Positions 33,861 through 47,000 of a stretch of DNA of 64,000 bases are shown here, piece by piece. Source of the DNA: Poronia punctata. Taxonomy: Eukaryota; Ascomycota; Sordariomycetes; Xylariales; Xylariaceae. The position numbers and the translations under genes were made by a program. The notes beneath the pieces were generated by a model that made no database searches, had not been told where the DNA came from, and saw only the letters and a program-made list of their open reading frames with translations. The DNA lies in NCBI GenBank assembly GCA_022579005.1, contig MU401455.1:62001-126000 (forward strand), written 5' to 3'. How positions within the stretch are numbered: position 1 is the stretch's first letter; the number at the start of each line of letters is the position of its first letter.

Positions 33861-36800
33861 CCGGACGGAGTTTCGACGCAACTTTTACGAGTACAAGTAC
33901 AACAAGGGGTCCCGTGCAATTTGCAGGCGTTACGTTTTTTTTATGAATGTTAAACGCCCCTAGACTACAAACCTAGCCCTGGGTTACTAACTACTACTAA
34001 TACTTAATACCTACTACCTATTAACCTATCGTGTAACGTATGTAATTGTATACAAATAAGAAGTACCGGTATACCGTAAAACTACATACAGCTGTAGAGG
34101 TAGAAAGAGGTGTGTGAATCGCATAATGTTTCATATCATCTCATCGGGCCCGCCCCCTTTCTTCCCCACGTGTACGCGTACGTGTTGTGTAGTGTAGTGT
34201 ACATGTGCGCGTAATATAGGACGGCCATCACCGGACTTGTTCTCGGGAAAGCAAGCCCTGTGACCGATGAACCGTCAGCGAGAACTACACATATACATAT
34301 AGATAGGTAGATTAAATAAGCTGACAATCACAAAATATAACCAATTGAACTATACAAGGGCAAATCAAACCCTACATGCGGTTTCGGGCTTTGGTTGAGA
34401 TATAACTATAGGTCGGCGTTTTGGTATACCTACACGTAAATAACGCCGAACTTGGAGGAGGGCTCCCGTCTTTCTAGGAGAGAGAAATTTGGCCGCATAA
34501 AGACGAGGCTATCTATCTACTTGTACAAAATAGTTTAAAACAGTCACGTACTGTACTGTACCTGTTGTGGTCGTTGTTGCCGCCTTGTGTCTAACCTAGC
34601 GCCGATGCTCTTCATGCCCCCCAGATTCCATTAATTACCTAATTACCTAAACTAACCTACCGCGTACCTATTACCTATACATTTTACCACACACTTATAA
34701 AAACCGTCTGCCGTAATTAAGTATCTAACGGCGCAAAAGCCTCGTGTGTGTATGGGCTGAAAAGCGCTGATAGGCTATAGCAGATCATCAGGTCTTACCT
34801 ACTGCCTACGAGTAGGTAGGTACCTACATGTAGAATTAGGTAGGTAAGGTAAGACAGGTAAACAGTTTACAGAGATGACCACTGTTAATGTACTCGTACA
34901 GAGAGAGTTCAGCTTCAAGAAATTCGCACTTGCATGCCGGCATTTCTCGGCAAAGGAGCCAGAGAGGATCAAACATACCTACTGTGCATACGATGATCTG
35001 GGGGTTTTATTTCCGTACGAGTAGGTAATCGATGAAGCATTCCCTCCCCCCCATCTGCCCCCTCTTCCTAGGTAGAATGTACTTTGCCAATCCACACTTT
35101 ACCTGCTCACCGATATATCGTACCTAGGCTGCAGCAGAGACGGGGGCTGCGATAAAGTGGGCAACAATTGAAAAGTACATAATCTTTAAGGTCTTGACCG
35201 ATAGCCTGTGGTCGATGTTTGATAGGACAATTCACTGACTGACTGACTGACTGCATGCTGTAGTTACACATACTCGTAGGTACTTACTCGTAAACCTACC
35301 ATTTCTAGTACCCCAGCACCCCAGCACCCCAGGTACGATACAGTTACCCTCCCAGGAATAGAAACGCCAAAAGGCTTCTGGAAGTCTGGGGAAAGCATCA
35401 TGTGGCGCACAGCATCCCTACGAGTACACGGGCGGTCGACCCTGCACCTACCTAAAAGTGCCGCATCTGCCTGCTGATACGCCGGTCCCATCCGCCAATC
35501 AGATTTGCCTGCCGGGTAGGTCTAGGGCTATCGTAGGTAGTACAGCATTGCAAAACGAATAGGAGGTGTGAGGAAGCAAATAAAAAGGCGCATACAGGTA
35601 GAGAGATAACCACACAGAAGATGGCACTAACCCAAGTATTTCCTTTGCGTGGAATATCAACATCCTCTCAATCCTTCTTTTCACAGAAACAGAATCAAGC
35701 TTTCCTTTCCATCGAATCTGGACCCTCTTTCCGCATTTCCCCACATGAACACCTGAGACCTTTATACACTGAAGATCGGCGGTACGACTAAAACGGCCTT
35801 CCAGCAATCAGCGAAAAAGGGGAACCAAGTTACATCAAGTACCTACAAGTACAATAATCTCAAAAATGCCCCGACAAGTGGTTTAGTCTGGTTAGTTATA
35901 ACTTCAAGCCAGCAAGGGTTCCTACTCTAGGCTAGTTAGTATCTAGGTTAGTCTTTTTCATATATTACGGCGTGAGTCTGCGATGCGACTATGCGATACA
36001 ACACTGCAACGGTCCCTCTTCGTTCGTGACTGACCAAGGAAATGTTGGGAATGCAAAACATCTCCCCACGAGCTTCGAACTACCTAAAAAAAAAAAAATG
36101 AGCACTACTGTAGCTAGGTTGATGAATTAGTAATACTTGCCTAGACCTAGGTACCCCAATCTAGATCCCTAGGTTTTTAGTCGTGGACAAGGTGGCTTGA
36201 AGCTTTGAAAGAGCTCGCCAGTCCTCATCAAGAGCCAAGAAGGCTAATAACTAGATGCTGTCGGACCCCCACGGAACCCCTCGTATAATAATTCCTTGTT
36301 CACCTGATGGTGCGGTGCGGGTTGAGTAAGCGGGTACCTATTATTGCGACTGTCTGGGGATGTCCACGCGGGGGGTTCCATTCGTCCTTGAAGCTAATGT
36401 TTTTCCATCGTTATTTCCCCTAGCCGCATGCAACATGGAATGGTGTGTCCGGAGCTCAGCAGTTGTTGCCCTCTACGAGTAGGTCGACCATCGGTCCATC
36501 GGTTTGCCTGCTGTATGCGTCTAGGTTAGTAGCCTGGTATCCAGAGTCCAGCGCTGTAGGGAAATAATAACCTACCCGTATACCATTCATAAGAACAGAG
36601 ACCTCGGTGCCAGGGCAATTGATGTTGCTGCTATAACAACAAAACACAAACATCTCGAGCGTAAAATCGATGACAACGCCTTTTAAACGCCGCATATGCA
36701 GTTGATTGGATGATCGACTGTTAAACGCCCCAAAGAAGCAGTTTGGCCCTGCTCTTGCATCATGCAGGTCTTTTCATCCTGAGCCAAATGCTTGTTTCGT

Positions 36801-38586
36801 GCAGCCCTGCTTACCAGGGCTAAAAAGACCCCGGCCGGTGACAGCTCATGTATGTCACAGGATAACGAAATGGATGCATTGCAGAGAAGGCAGGTAATAC
36901 GAAGCCGGAGTAAAGAGAAACAAGAAGAAATTGAAATTGAAATAAATTAAGACCAGATTGTAACCCAACATGGAACACATGCCAAGATTAGCAACATCTC
37001 TTTGTCCCTTGAATATGTAAGCAGTAGGGTGGCCGATATGTGTAGGTACATATGAAATCAAGTGCGTACATACGTAATTTTGGCGTATACATTAGGTACT
37101 ATACCTTGCTTTAGATGTTGAACAAGCAACAGGCCCTCTGCGCAAGTGCCACAGTCAAAGGAGAAAGACGAATTTAATGAAATAACAACAACATGATCAG
37201 AGGGTACCTATAATACATAGAGGACAGAAATTACATTAGTGGAATCGGTTACCCGAAGCCTTGGGACGTGGTGCGGGCAGGCGACGGCGACGGCGACGTA
37301 AGAAAGGACCACATGCATGTGGTTTCCCACCCGCCTACAGAAATTAGTGCGCGCCAGCAAAGTAACCCATCTAAAGTAGGCAGGTAGGTAGATTGATTGA
37401 CATCGTCGCTGTTTGAAAATGAGAAGTTGACCGGCTTTAGATAATACCTACTGTAAAAGAGCTACTGGATAAATTGTCCACAAGTTAAACCACCCAGATA
37501 ACATACCTACTAGGGAGACCCAAGGTAGGTGCTACTGCGCATAGCATGACGTAGTAAACCTAGCATTACCTAGTGCCTGCTAACCTAGAAGGAACGGATT
37601 CGTCAAAGAAACAGTTTGTGTAACCTCATCTCGGCCCTTCGGCACTCGGGAATAACGACTTACTCGTGGTATGCCATGTGTTAGGGCGAAAGTTAGTTCG
37701 TTGTCCTGCGCTCAAAGAGGTGCCCTGTTACTTGCCCACGTTTTGCGGGGAGAAGGGCGATAGGATGATATTACATATTACACTAGTCTCTCTAACTAGG
37801 TACCTACCTTGGTGACCCCCCATAGAATCGGAGTGAATAGGGGGTCCGTAGCACGTCTATGTCTGGTTGACTGTCGAGTCAGTCACTTTCACGACGCGAG
37901 AATCCAAAATGTCGGAGGCTAGACTAGGTAAATCAGACCTCCCTCAGCCGTCTTGTCAGTAGACAGACACATACACGGTAGATAGTCATACACCATATCA
38001 CAGTAGTCACATAGAAAAATCGTCTTCACTGTTCGACGCAACAGAAAATAACGAGCCCGAAATATATTTCAAACTCGATACATGTAACTGAGCGAGCAAA
38101 GCCGCACAATGCAGCTCGTGCCTCGAACCCTAGACCACCACGCCAATTAAACATGCGAATCCATCCGACCTGCTCTATCAGCTCTATGGTGCAGGAGGTG
38201 TACAGCCGGTTAATGCTTGGATTGTGCTCTAAAGCTCTTGGAGAATAGGAAAAAAATAACATTCTCTTGGCGGACTCCTGGCCCGAGGTCGACTTCGCAA
38301 GCTCGAACTAGTAGGCGACAACACCCGAAAGGAAAAAAGGTCAAACGCAGAATCATATACGTGGCAAATAGTAACAGTGAAGCCGTAAGCCTCGTCGCGG
38401 AGCCGAATGCATGATACCTCAAACCCGTCCGTTGATGCAACCCGCCCGGTGATGCAAAATGATATCTTTCTTTTAACGCCGTCGTGTGAACATGGTCTCT
38501 TGACATAAGAGAAAAAAACACAGAGTTCCCTAGAGAGCCGACTTTGCTGTCGCCCTCGTCGAAATTTCGTTTTCGTAAAGACATGT
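33861..38586. other. Gene-poor interval
   Basis: About 4.7 kb without supported genes. TACGAGTA/TACTCGTA words recur (34807, 35016, 35271, 35285, 36474) together with TAGGTA/TACCTA. Short frames such as 35499-35807 show no family features. Confidence 0.5.
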
Positions 38587-41082
38587 TTAATAACCAGGTT
38601 TTCCTGGCATCGGTGGCAAGCCATGGCCGGTGCTCATAGGAGGAAGGTGGTTATGACAAAAGATCTTGCCGGTGCTGCACTTCATGCAGTCCTTCTTGGA
38701 GGCATCGATGAATTTTACCGGATCGTCGTAACTTTCCAGCTGGCAGCACTCCACATTCTTCATCCATCGGTCGGTAACCACATCACTCATCGTGAGCCGT
38801 TTCTTCGGGTCGGGATGCAACATGTGTAAGAGTACTCGCCGAAGACCGATGGGCTTGACAAAGTACTCAAACGGTGGCAATTTGGGATATGCATCCTTTG
38901 CCATATCCGGCTTCGCTGCCTTCTTAGCATCCGTCTTTGCCCAGCCCGCGACCAGGTCGTTGTAGTTCTTCTGACCCCCGCCCGAGATGCCTGCTTCGGC
39001 CTTCTCCCAAAGATTGGCGCTAAAGATTAGATATATCATGACAATAGCAGAGCTCCACACGTCCAGAGCGCGGGGGTCGTATTCTTCTTGCTTGCTCAAC
39101 ACCTCGGGCGCGATGTAGGGCAGACTGCCACATATGCCCGGCTTGCAGTATCGAACTTCGCCCATAGCAATGCCGCATTGGCCTCCTGCCTCTCTCAGTC
39201 CTGGATGTATGCCCGAGAAGACTTCCGAAACGCCGAAATCGGTGATCTTCAACTTGCTGTCTTTCGTAATGAGAAGATTCTCCAACTTGATGTCTCGATG
39301 TGCGATGCCGTTTCTGTGAAGGTAGTTGATGCCCTGGCAAAGCTGCTTGAATATGCAGAGCCGGTCAATATCGCGGCCCTCCTCTCTAAGATACTTCTTC
39401 GATACAAGGCTGAAGAGATCTCCTTCTGAGCAGTACTCCATCACGTGGTTCCATCTACCATGGTCGGTACATAACCTAATTGTTTCGACGACATTCGGAT
39501 GATGCAGACTCTTGGCTATGCTGTACTCGGATTTGATCTTCTTTTCGTATTCTTCTGTCGTCTCGGAAGAACTCTTGGATCGAAATTCCTTGACTGCGTA
39601 TAGCTCTCCGGGGCAGCCCTTGCGTGACATGAGAGTAACTTTGGAAGTGGCGCCTTTGCCCAGGTGCTTACCATGGCGACCTAGGAACTTATGCTGGTAT
39701 TCGAATTCCTTGAGTAACTCGGCAATATCGACGGTGAAATCGTCCGGAAGGCTCAAGCTCAGTCTGCGAGCCTTCATGCCAGTGCCGGCGTCTGGTGGAA
39801 TGGCCCATGGCTGGCGAGTTAGCTGCTCTTGCTCCGTCTTCTTCTTGCGTTCTAAGCTTCTTGCACGACGGGGCGGATGGTTCTTGCTGGAGCTGACAAA
39901 ATTGACTCTCTGCCGGAAAGAAAGACCCGTATGAGCTCTATTCTTCTTGGTGTGGTTCTGGAAGAAATCCTGCGATGTAGGCATCGACGTTCCACTGCCC
40001 TTGCCTTCAGATCCAACAGATGCAGCTATCTCAACCGGAGAAACAGGTGACGGGGGCGAGTTGGACCTGGTGGTCGCTACGGACCGATGGTAAGAGAACC
40101 GGCGACGGCTTGGGTTAACAGACGTCCTACCGGTCGTCGTGAGATTTGTTTCAGATGGACCGCCATTATAGTTCGACTGCTTGAATATGGCCGGTGCATT
40201 AGTCTCATCCTGGTGAGATGTGTTTCGTCTGAAAAGGGACGACATGGCTCTTGATAAGGTAGATGAGGAGCGTCTCGAACCGGGACGTTTTGGACCGGGG
40301 ATCTGTTCTGGCCTGGTAACGTCTTTTAAGACCGGGGAGTCCTGTTGTCCAGTTGTTGGTTGCTTTGGCGTCTGTGATTGGGTCAAGGTTGGCTGGATCA
40401 AAGGCGCGGGAGCAGATGTCGCCAGGGACACATGCGAGCGTTCCTTATTGCTCAAATTGACGTCCGGGTGCTCTGCAATACCGTAAGAAGCTCCCACACC
40501 ACCGTTTACGACGGAATCTCGATGATAGAAGTCGTGGCTGTCACGGAAGCGGAAGTCTCTTGATTGGCGGCCACTGACTGGGGTAACAGGGTCGTTGGGG
40601 AGCGATTCACTGCAGGTTTCCTCGTCGCATTCCTCGGGGATCGGTGTCGTCAGATCTATAGTGGGCCGGCGCACCGGGTCTATGGGCAGTTGAAAAGAAT
40701 TACTGTATGACGACGCCGACGACGCTGTGTTGATAGAAGACGAAGCCAACGAAGCCGAGGGTTCTATAGGTGGGATTATTAAACCAACCGCAAGACCAAA
40801 AATTGAACGGTTGAGGTCTGATATACCTGAGCGCACTGTTTTTGACGATGATTGCGGAATTGGTCGTGGGGCAGAGGTGGCGGTGGTGAGCGGATTGAGT
40901 GAATTAGTACTTGAAGGAGTTCCAGAGACAGTGGAAGAAAAAGGCGTCGTAGGGGGGGCGAGCGGTTGGTGAATACTGGCGTCAGGATTGGCGGTAACAG
41001 GGTTTTGTAGGGCACTAGGACTTGGATGGGAACCCGTGCTAGAACCAAGGCCAACGGCCGAGGAAGGAGTTGATGATGACAT
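38587..41082 (-). CDS. Ser/Thr protein kinase of the HAL4/SAT4 (NPR/HAL5) family
   Basis: Fungal HAL-type kinases regulate plasma-membrane ion and nutrient transporters. The frame gives 831 residues from the first ATG at 41082. It stays open a further 65 codons upstream but without an ATG, so 41082 (context CAACAATG) is the best start. The N-terminal 460 residues are Ser/Thr/Pro-rich and probably disordered. The kinase domain spans about residues 470-770. It shows the Gly loop (LGKGATSKVTLM), the Lys in YAVKEF, HRDIKLENLL, TDFGVSEVF and a long activation segment ending SLPYIAPEVL. The insert GQCGIAMGEVRYCKPGICG in that segment and the CWSSAIV-type block (DVWSSAIVMIYLIF) fit this family. All catalytic residues are present. 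No intron is needed. Assignment to HAL4/SAT4 rather than another NPR/HAL member is from memory of the motifs. Confidence 0.92.
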   Translation of the reverse strand: MSSSTPSSAVGLGSSTGSHPSPSALQNPVTANPDASIHQPLAPPTTPFSSTVSGTPSSTNSLNPLTTATSAPRPIPQSSSKTVRSGISDLNRSIFGLAVGLIIPPIEPSASLASSSINTASSASSYSNSFQLPIDPVRRPTIDLTTPIPEECDEETCSESLPNDPVTPVSGRQSRDFRFRDSHDFYHRDSVVNGGVGASYGIAEHPDVNLSNKERSHVSLATSAPAPLIQPTLTQSQTPKQPTTGQQDSPVLKDVTRPEQIPGPKRPGSRRSSSTLSRAMSSLFRRNTSHQDETNAPAIFKQSNYNGGPSETNLTTTGRTSVNPSRRRFSYHRSVATTRSNSPPSPVSPVEIAASVGSEGKGSGTSMPTSQDFFQNHTKKNRAHTGLSFRQRVNFVSSSKNHPPRRARSLERKKKTEQEQLTRQPWAIPPDAGTGMKARRLSLSLPDDFTVDIAELLKEFEYQHKFLGRHGKHLGKGATSKVTLMSRKGCPGELYAVKEFRSKSSSETTEEYEKKIKSEYSIAKSLHHPNVVETIRLCTDHGRWNHVMEYCSEGDLFSLVSKKYLREEGRDIDRLCIFKQLCQGINYLHRNGIAHRDIKLENLLITKDSKLKITDFGVSEVFSGIHPGLREAGGQCGIAMGEVRYCKPGICGSLPYIAPEVLSKQEEYDPRALDVWSSAIVMIYLIFSANLWEKAEAGISGGGQKNYNDLVAGWAKTDAKKAAKPDMAKDAYPKLPPFEYFVKPIGLRRVLLHMLHPDPKKRLTMSDVVTDRWMKNVECCQLESYDDPVKFIDASKKDCMKCSTGKIFCHNHLPPMSTGHGLPPMPGKPGY

Positions 41083-44000
41083 TGTTGGCGCTGGGTTGCT
41101 GGTTGTCGCAAGCAATGGTTCTGTCGGTGGGGCACTCACGGTCGAGGTTGGGAAAGTGCCAGTGCTGGGATTGCAGGTCCTTAACCTTAGGGCCCTGTAA
41201 TAAGAGGCAATGAAATCAAGACCTCGCCTAATCCCTGAAACCGAAATTCCCCTATAAACCTCGGGGCTTGGGGCCAAGTTAATGATGCCTGCGGCAAAAA
41301 TAGCCAGTCCCTGTCAGACCGCAGTACTAGCGTACCTAGGTCTGCTGGCTTAGGGACGATGACTGCTGTGCAATGGTATGCACTGCAGTGTTATCCTCCA
41401 CGACAATACCACACAGCAGGAAGAAAAACAGTGTGGGTGAGTGGGTGGGTGGAACAAAGAACAAAAAGAAGGATGGATGAAGTTGGAGGAGAGGGGCGAA
41501 TAAAATTGATATTAGGAAGGGAAGAGCTGTGTAAAAAATCAAAAATAACCTAAGACTTAAGCAATGAGCTAAAAGTCCAAGAGGAAAGAAGGAAACAATA
41601 GGTTTGCAGATGTTGGTGTATTATAACACACGGCCCTCCTTTCAGGTTACGGGCTGCCGGTTCTCTCATTTGGCAAAGAGCAGGGCGGAGATGGAGTTTG
41701 GAAAGACGGATTTGAGCCCTAATGCACGCTGCAAAGCTGCAGGAAAAGGCGCTTATGGGGCAATTTACGGGCTGGTCTTCTTGCTGGACTATGATGTACC
41801 TCGAGGTACACTTGCGTCGGTATGTCCTTACACCTTATTGACACTGCCTAGGTCCCACTGCAAATAGAAGTAACGTTGAAGGACTCGCCGGCCTGGGACT
41901 AGCTCCTGAAGAGAGTGGGACAGGGACGAATTGAACCCCTGGTTTAGCGCAAAAGCTTGCTGAACAGATCAGAATAACAGATGCTTGTGCGATGCCTGTT
42001 GGCCACACACTGGAGGTCCCAAATTTTAGAGCGTTCGGCCGAATTCCCACAGGCCCCCCATGTCCTTCCCTTTACGAAGGTATACCAGTCTTGTAGCAGC
42101 AGGAGCGGGAAAGCCAACTGGACCAAAGCCAAGTCAGCGCAACCAATTGTTCTTGGAACAAAAAAGCTGATCGCCCTGTGAAGATTGGCAAGTTATGACT
42201 ATCGGTTGGAAGATCCAGGTTATCTTTCTTTCACTGCCACTGAAGCCGGTAAAAGTAGATTTGCAGGAGTCTGATAAGGCAAGCCCAGGTTAGGGAATAT
42301 TAAAATAGGATAGAGATGGTTGCTTGAAAGTTGACAGTCTTTAGAAGCCAAGGACGTAATATGTAAAAATACATAATTTCCATCACAGAGAAAGCGGGCA
42401 AAGTGATAACTTTATATACTAAATTTGACGGTGCACTGCCTTGGCTTCTTCATCAACAATTCTGTCCAGCTCTTGAATTCCACTGTTGTGTTAGAACATA
42501 CGATAGGGAGTGTTGCACAACTGCTAACGCCAAGAACAGCCCGAGACTCAAACGAGCCTGAAGATCTACATTGCCTCGGCGCCAAGACTGGCGGAGACAA
42601 GACGTGGGCAAATATGTGTAATACGTGGGAAGAAAAACAAAGCAATTGCAGTTAAAACGATGATGTTTGATTTCATGACAAGAAAAACAATGCTTAGCAG
42701 GCAAGGTTGTTCTCTTGCTATCCAGCTTAGTGGATCTTTTGAAAGCATGGCGCGGGCGGTGTCTGCTATTCACTGTTTGCCCTATTTTCAGACACATAGT
42801 ATCCACAAGTATGAGGTTGTAAATAATATTACATCATAAGGATGTCAGGACAATGAGGGCTTACTTTTATTCTCTGCGATCATACTATTTGTTCAAGAAT
42901 TAAAGGAAAACTGAGAACAAAGTGTTACTGCTGCCAATAATATTACAAGATTGATTTTGAATGCCTGAAAGGACCTGTAGCACATTATGAAAGGCCAGTA
43001 GGATGCTGTAATAGTTTTGCTAAGACTTTAAAGATGCTTGGCAGGTATCTCCACCTAGTTCGTTGTTCATATTGGCTAACTACACATAGCTTAGCCCCAT
43101 GTCCACATCTGCAGATCAATCGACAAAGATTCAACTCCACATTATTATGATTCAGGGTTGGTTTCCTGAATCACATGATTGGGGGTGGACCTTGGACTAT
43201 ACTTGGAAACAGGAGTTGTTTTGCAAGTGATGGCAACAGATGCAAAATGCTGAATATGACAATGTTTTAAGATACTCGTAGGCAGGTATACACACGGGCA
43301 CAATCGGAATACAATGCTTTGTTTAACCTCAGACATATACCACATTTGCCTATTCCTGACAAGTTGGCTGAACTACCAAGAAGAGCCCTTGGAAGGGGGT
43401 AAGGACAGCGTCGACACATTGTATTAAGACCGTAAGCCACCAGTCTACTCAGGGGAGATACTTTTCTTTGCAATGACACATATTATGTAATTTGAGGCTC
43501 TCATGGAATCAAATTTGACAGCCGTTAGTCATAACGGTGATGTGAGAGCGCATACCATTTTGAGGTGTCTGGCTAGACTCTCTCTTCTGGCTACTTTATG
43601 ACAGGTTGTCATTGCCTCTACAAGTAAACACACACAACACAGGCCGGACCCAAATATACGTGAATCGACCTACTAGTATATGTCGTCCTTTATCAGGGAT
43701 GAAAGGCTTGTGTTGCTCACATAGACATGTTCATCTACTTTAACCAACGGTCTATAATAAACACTCTGATTAGATGTGAACATACTACTTGTTAAGTAAA
43801 GTGGTGGGACATAAACCCCTCACCCAAACGGTGCGGCAATGAAGACAGCCGGGTACCTAACAAGTAGGTATTTATGCACAAATGATTACGCCTGCAGTGG
43901 TTTGTCCAACATCTTCACCGGCGCATCTTGGGAGGTCTGAAGACAAGTTCAAAATCAGCGCCTACAATGGAATGTTTTGGATATTTACATTAGCTTTTTT

Positions 44001-47000
44001 AGTACACATAATATTTACCTGTCAGAGAATGTCTGGTATCACACTTTTTAGGATGATAAAAATGTCATCCCAAGAAGCACCATAGAAAGTCCGTCGGCAA
44101 TACCAAGCAAGTGAAGGCACTTTGCAGGTCATGGAGGCTCTTGGCAAGGTCCGGACCATCTCGGCCAATCATTCCCAATGAGCACATTGACCTTACTAGT
44201 AGTGTAGCCCCCACAGCTTCCTGATGTTTAGCGTGTCTTATTCTACACGCGTATTACTTCTTAACACCTTCAGCAAGGCAGCTGAGGAACAGTTCAACTT
44301 TCCTAAGCCTGTACAAAATGCCCTCAAGGTATACAATAATACATGATGATATAAGAGCTGTTCAACATTTATGCCTACCTACGATACTCTCCCTAGTACT
44401 TGGCATGTACTAGATTACCTATTCATTTAGACAAGATCGCGCTATTGTGGTCAGAGGTGATTGTGCCTAGAGTGTCGAAGGAAAAAAGTATTTCCATAAA
44501 ACCAGGATCAGGTACCTACCTCGAGGCTAACACAAACGATGAACAACCTAGACGTAACAAAAAGGAAAGGAAAAGGGGGAAAACTGAAGAGGATTGATAA
44601 GCAGATGCAAAAATAAACATAGTCAAATACCAAGCCCTCTAGACTCTATACTACTAATTCAATACATCGTGGGATCCGGCACTTGTAATAGGTAAAACAC
44701 CCCGGAGAAAATACGTACGTACGCCCAGCATATAGACAGCCCAAATTCATGGTGGGACTCCGGCGTCTTTACAATCCAGTCTCCTGAAGCCCGGTGCCGT
44801 CCGGCATTTCAGGAGGCAGAAAATTCCAACAGGTTGCTGTATTGGTAGCTACTCTACTCTGTGATTTGGACTCTTCTGCAGCGTTTACATGTGTAAATAA
44901 GCAGAAGGTATGTTGTTTTGATGATAACTGGTATCACAGGTGATGTCACATGTTCTAGAATTAACCTCGCCTCGGTACACGCATGCTACCGCAACTGAAA
45001 ATCAAGCCTGAGCATTCCAAAAACTAGCAGGTTGCAAACCCGAGCCGTTTTGTTTGTAAGAAATCGAAAGCAACCTTTTCAATATGCCATGTTTTGCATA
45101 TTATGCCAAGAGTCTCACAAGATCTGGCTGTTCATGATTGAACTCTCCCAGTGTTGCCAGCATGTAGGTAGCAAAACGTCCAAATATCTACTCGTACCTT
45201 CCTTTACGTGTACTTAGTTACTCGTATCCAAGTACATTATGTGCATCATTAAGATATATTTGGAAGCAATGCCCAAATAGGAAAGTCTCACCCTTCGGTC
45301 ATGAGGCGAGACGGATAAGAGAGATTGACCTAGCAGCTAAACTTCATTTGTACTGGTCACTTCCCTATATGTACAAGCGATCGTTTCAACAGATCCTGTC
45401 GGTGACTCCCTCTAAACCATCGTTTCTTCCTATTGTCGGCATCATTCGTGACCTACCTCATGTACATACATACCACCTACATATGGTCGTCTGACTGCAT
45501 TTCTGGAGAAAAGGCTTGCCTACAGCACGTATATAGGTAGGTGTTCATGGGCAGACAGCATCTTTACTTGACCAAATAGAGTCTAGGCAGGTCCCTGATT
45601 ATGACCTACAGCTAAATAGTACCTACTCCAGATTATGCCGTGAGGTACTTGGCATCCTGTGCCAGGAAGACTTACATTGCATCCTGTGGTCTTTTATGCC
45701 TGCAGCATCACATTCCCCCTAGCCCTGCCCTGTCCCCCTTTACATGTAGGGGTGCTGCTGGTACTGTTGGCTGTCATTCTGTACGTCAGCCCCGGGTTTC
45801 GACATACCTTTATGTACATTGGAAACTGGCGGTGAAGATTTGCATCTTCTGGAATTAAGCACAAGGGAAACACGATGCGACGGCTATGTACTCTAATTGG
45901 GCGGCTTGCAGAATCGGGATACCTATCCAATTTCTCCGATGAGAAACGGTTCCAGGCCTCGGTTCAGTGCTCGATCAAATATGCTCATAGTACTCGTACT
46001 CGTAGGTACCATGGCATTACAGTATGATTATATGATACTCGTAGAATTCGGTTGTGCCGTTACACAGGGGGACCAACGGTCTCCTTTAAACGGTTTATAT
46101 TACAGGAGCTGTGAGAGGCTGCAGCCAGTAGCCAGTAGCCAGTAGATGAGTCGCTACAGGCCATCTCCAGATTCCCCCCCCACGTTAATCTCCTGGAGAA
46201 GTCCCTCCCCCAGCTTTCCCCGGACCTCGCTGTCACGTACTTCTAGTCCTACTCGTATATCCCCTCACCAAGTTTGTCCCTCGATGATTTTTCACTCAAT
46301 GGACCGATCGGGTTGTACGTGTTATGTTTCAAGTTCTGACCGCCCACCTACGAGTATAGTACCACCACAGGAGACAGTGACCCACGCTTTCCAAAAGGCG
46401 CCCGAAATGCTAGTGAGTGGTAACAAGGCGGGCAAGTGCGGAATTATAGACAACCAGGACGGCTGTTTCCCCGCTGTCACATCCTACTACCTGTATTTGG
46501 TCTCGTTTGTTTCAGGCAAGCAATGGGCTCGCGCTTGCCTGCCCTACTAAATTGATCGGTTGACCGATTGAAATCAATTATGAGTATACGCGCCTGCCAT
46601 CAACAATAACTCAATAATAGAACGACAGCAGAATCTCGGTATATCCTTGCCATTTTCAATATGGGATTTCTCATCGAATAGCAACCGCGTCTACCTATTG
46701 TCTACTGTCTACGTCTAGGAGCTGTAGAACGGAGTTGGCCGACCAGAAAACCCAATGATGATGCTCACCACCTTGCCTTTGAAGCTGGAACCCATCGTTT
46801 TGGCTCTATTGTAAACTGCCTGCAGTTGTGGCTTCGCTGAACCATGGGTATGAAAATGCCTCACACGAAAGGTGTGGCCCGGCTTCTAGCCCGACAAGCG
46901 TTATTGCGTGTGCATAAGCATGTCCCTTCCATGTACACGTCACAGAGCCCCGGGGTTCTGTAAAAGGTTTACCGTCTGGTCTGTATGCTCTAGAAACTCG

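Noticed and set aside
41925..41950. tRNA T-arm-like word (GGTTCAATTC on the minus strand)
   Set aside because: The 5-bp T stem does not pair properly with a 7-nt loop, and no acceptor or anticodon stem can be placed around it.
46146..46550. 134-codon Ser/Pro-rich frame
   Set aside because: Low complexity from C-rich DNA at its start and no support from flanking splice sites or promoter.
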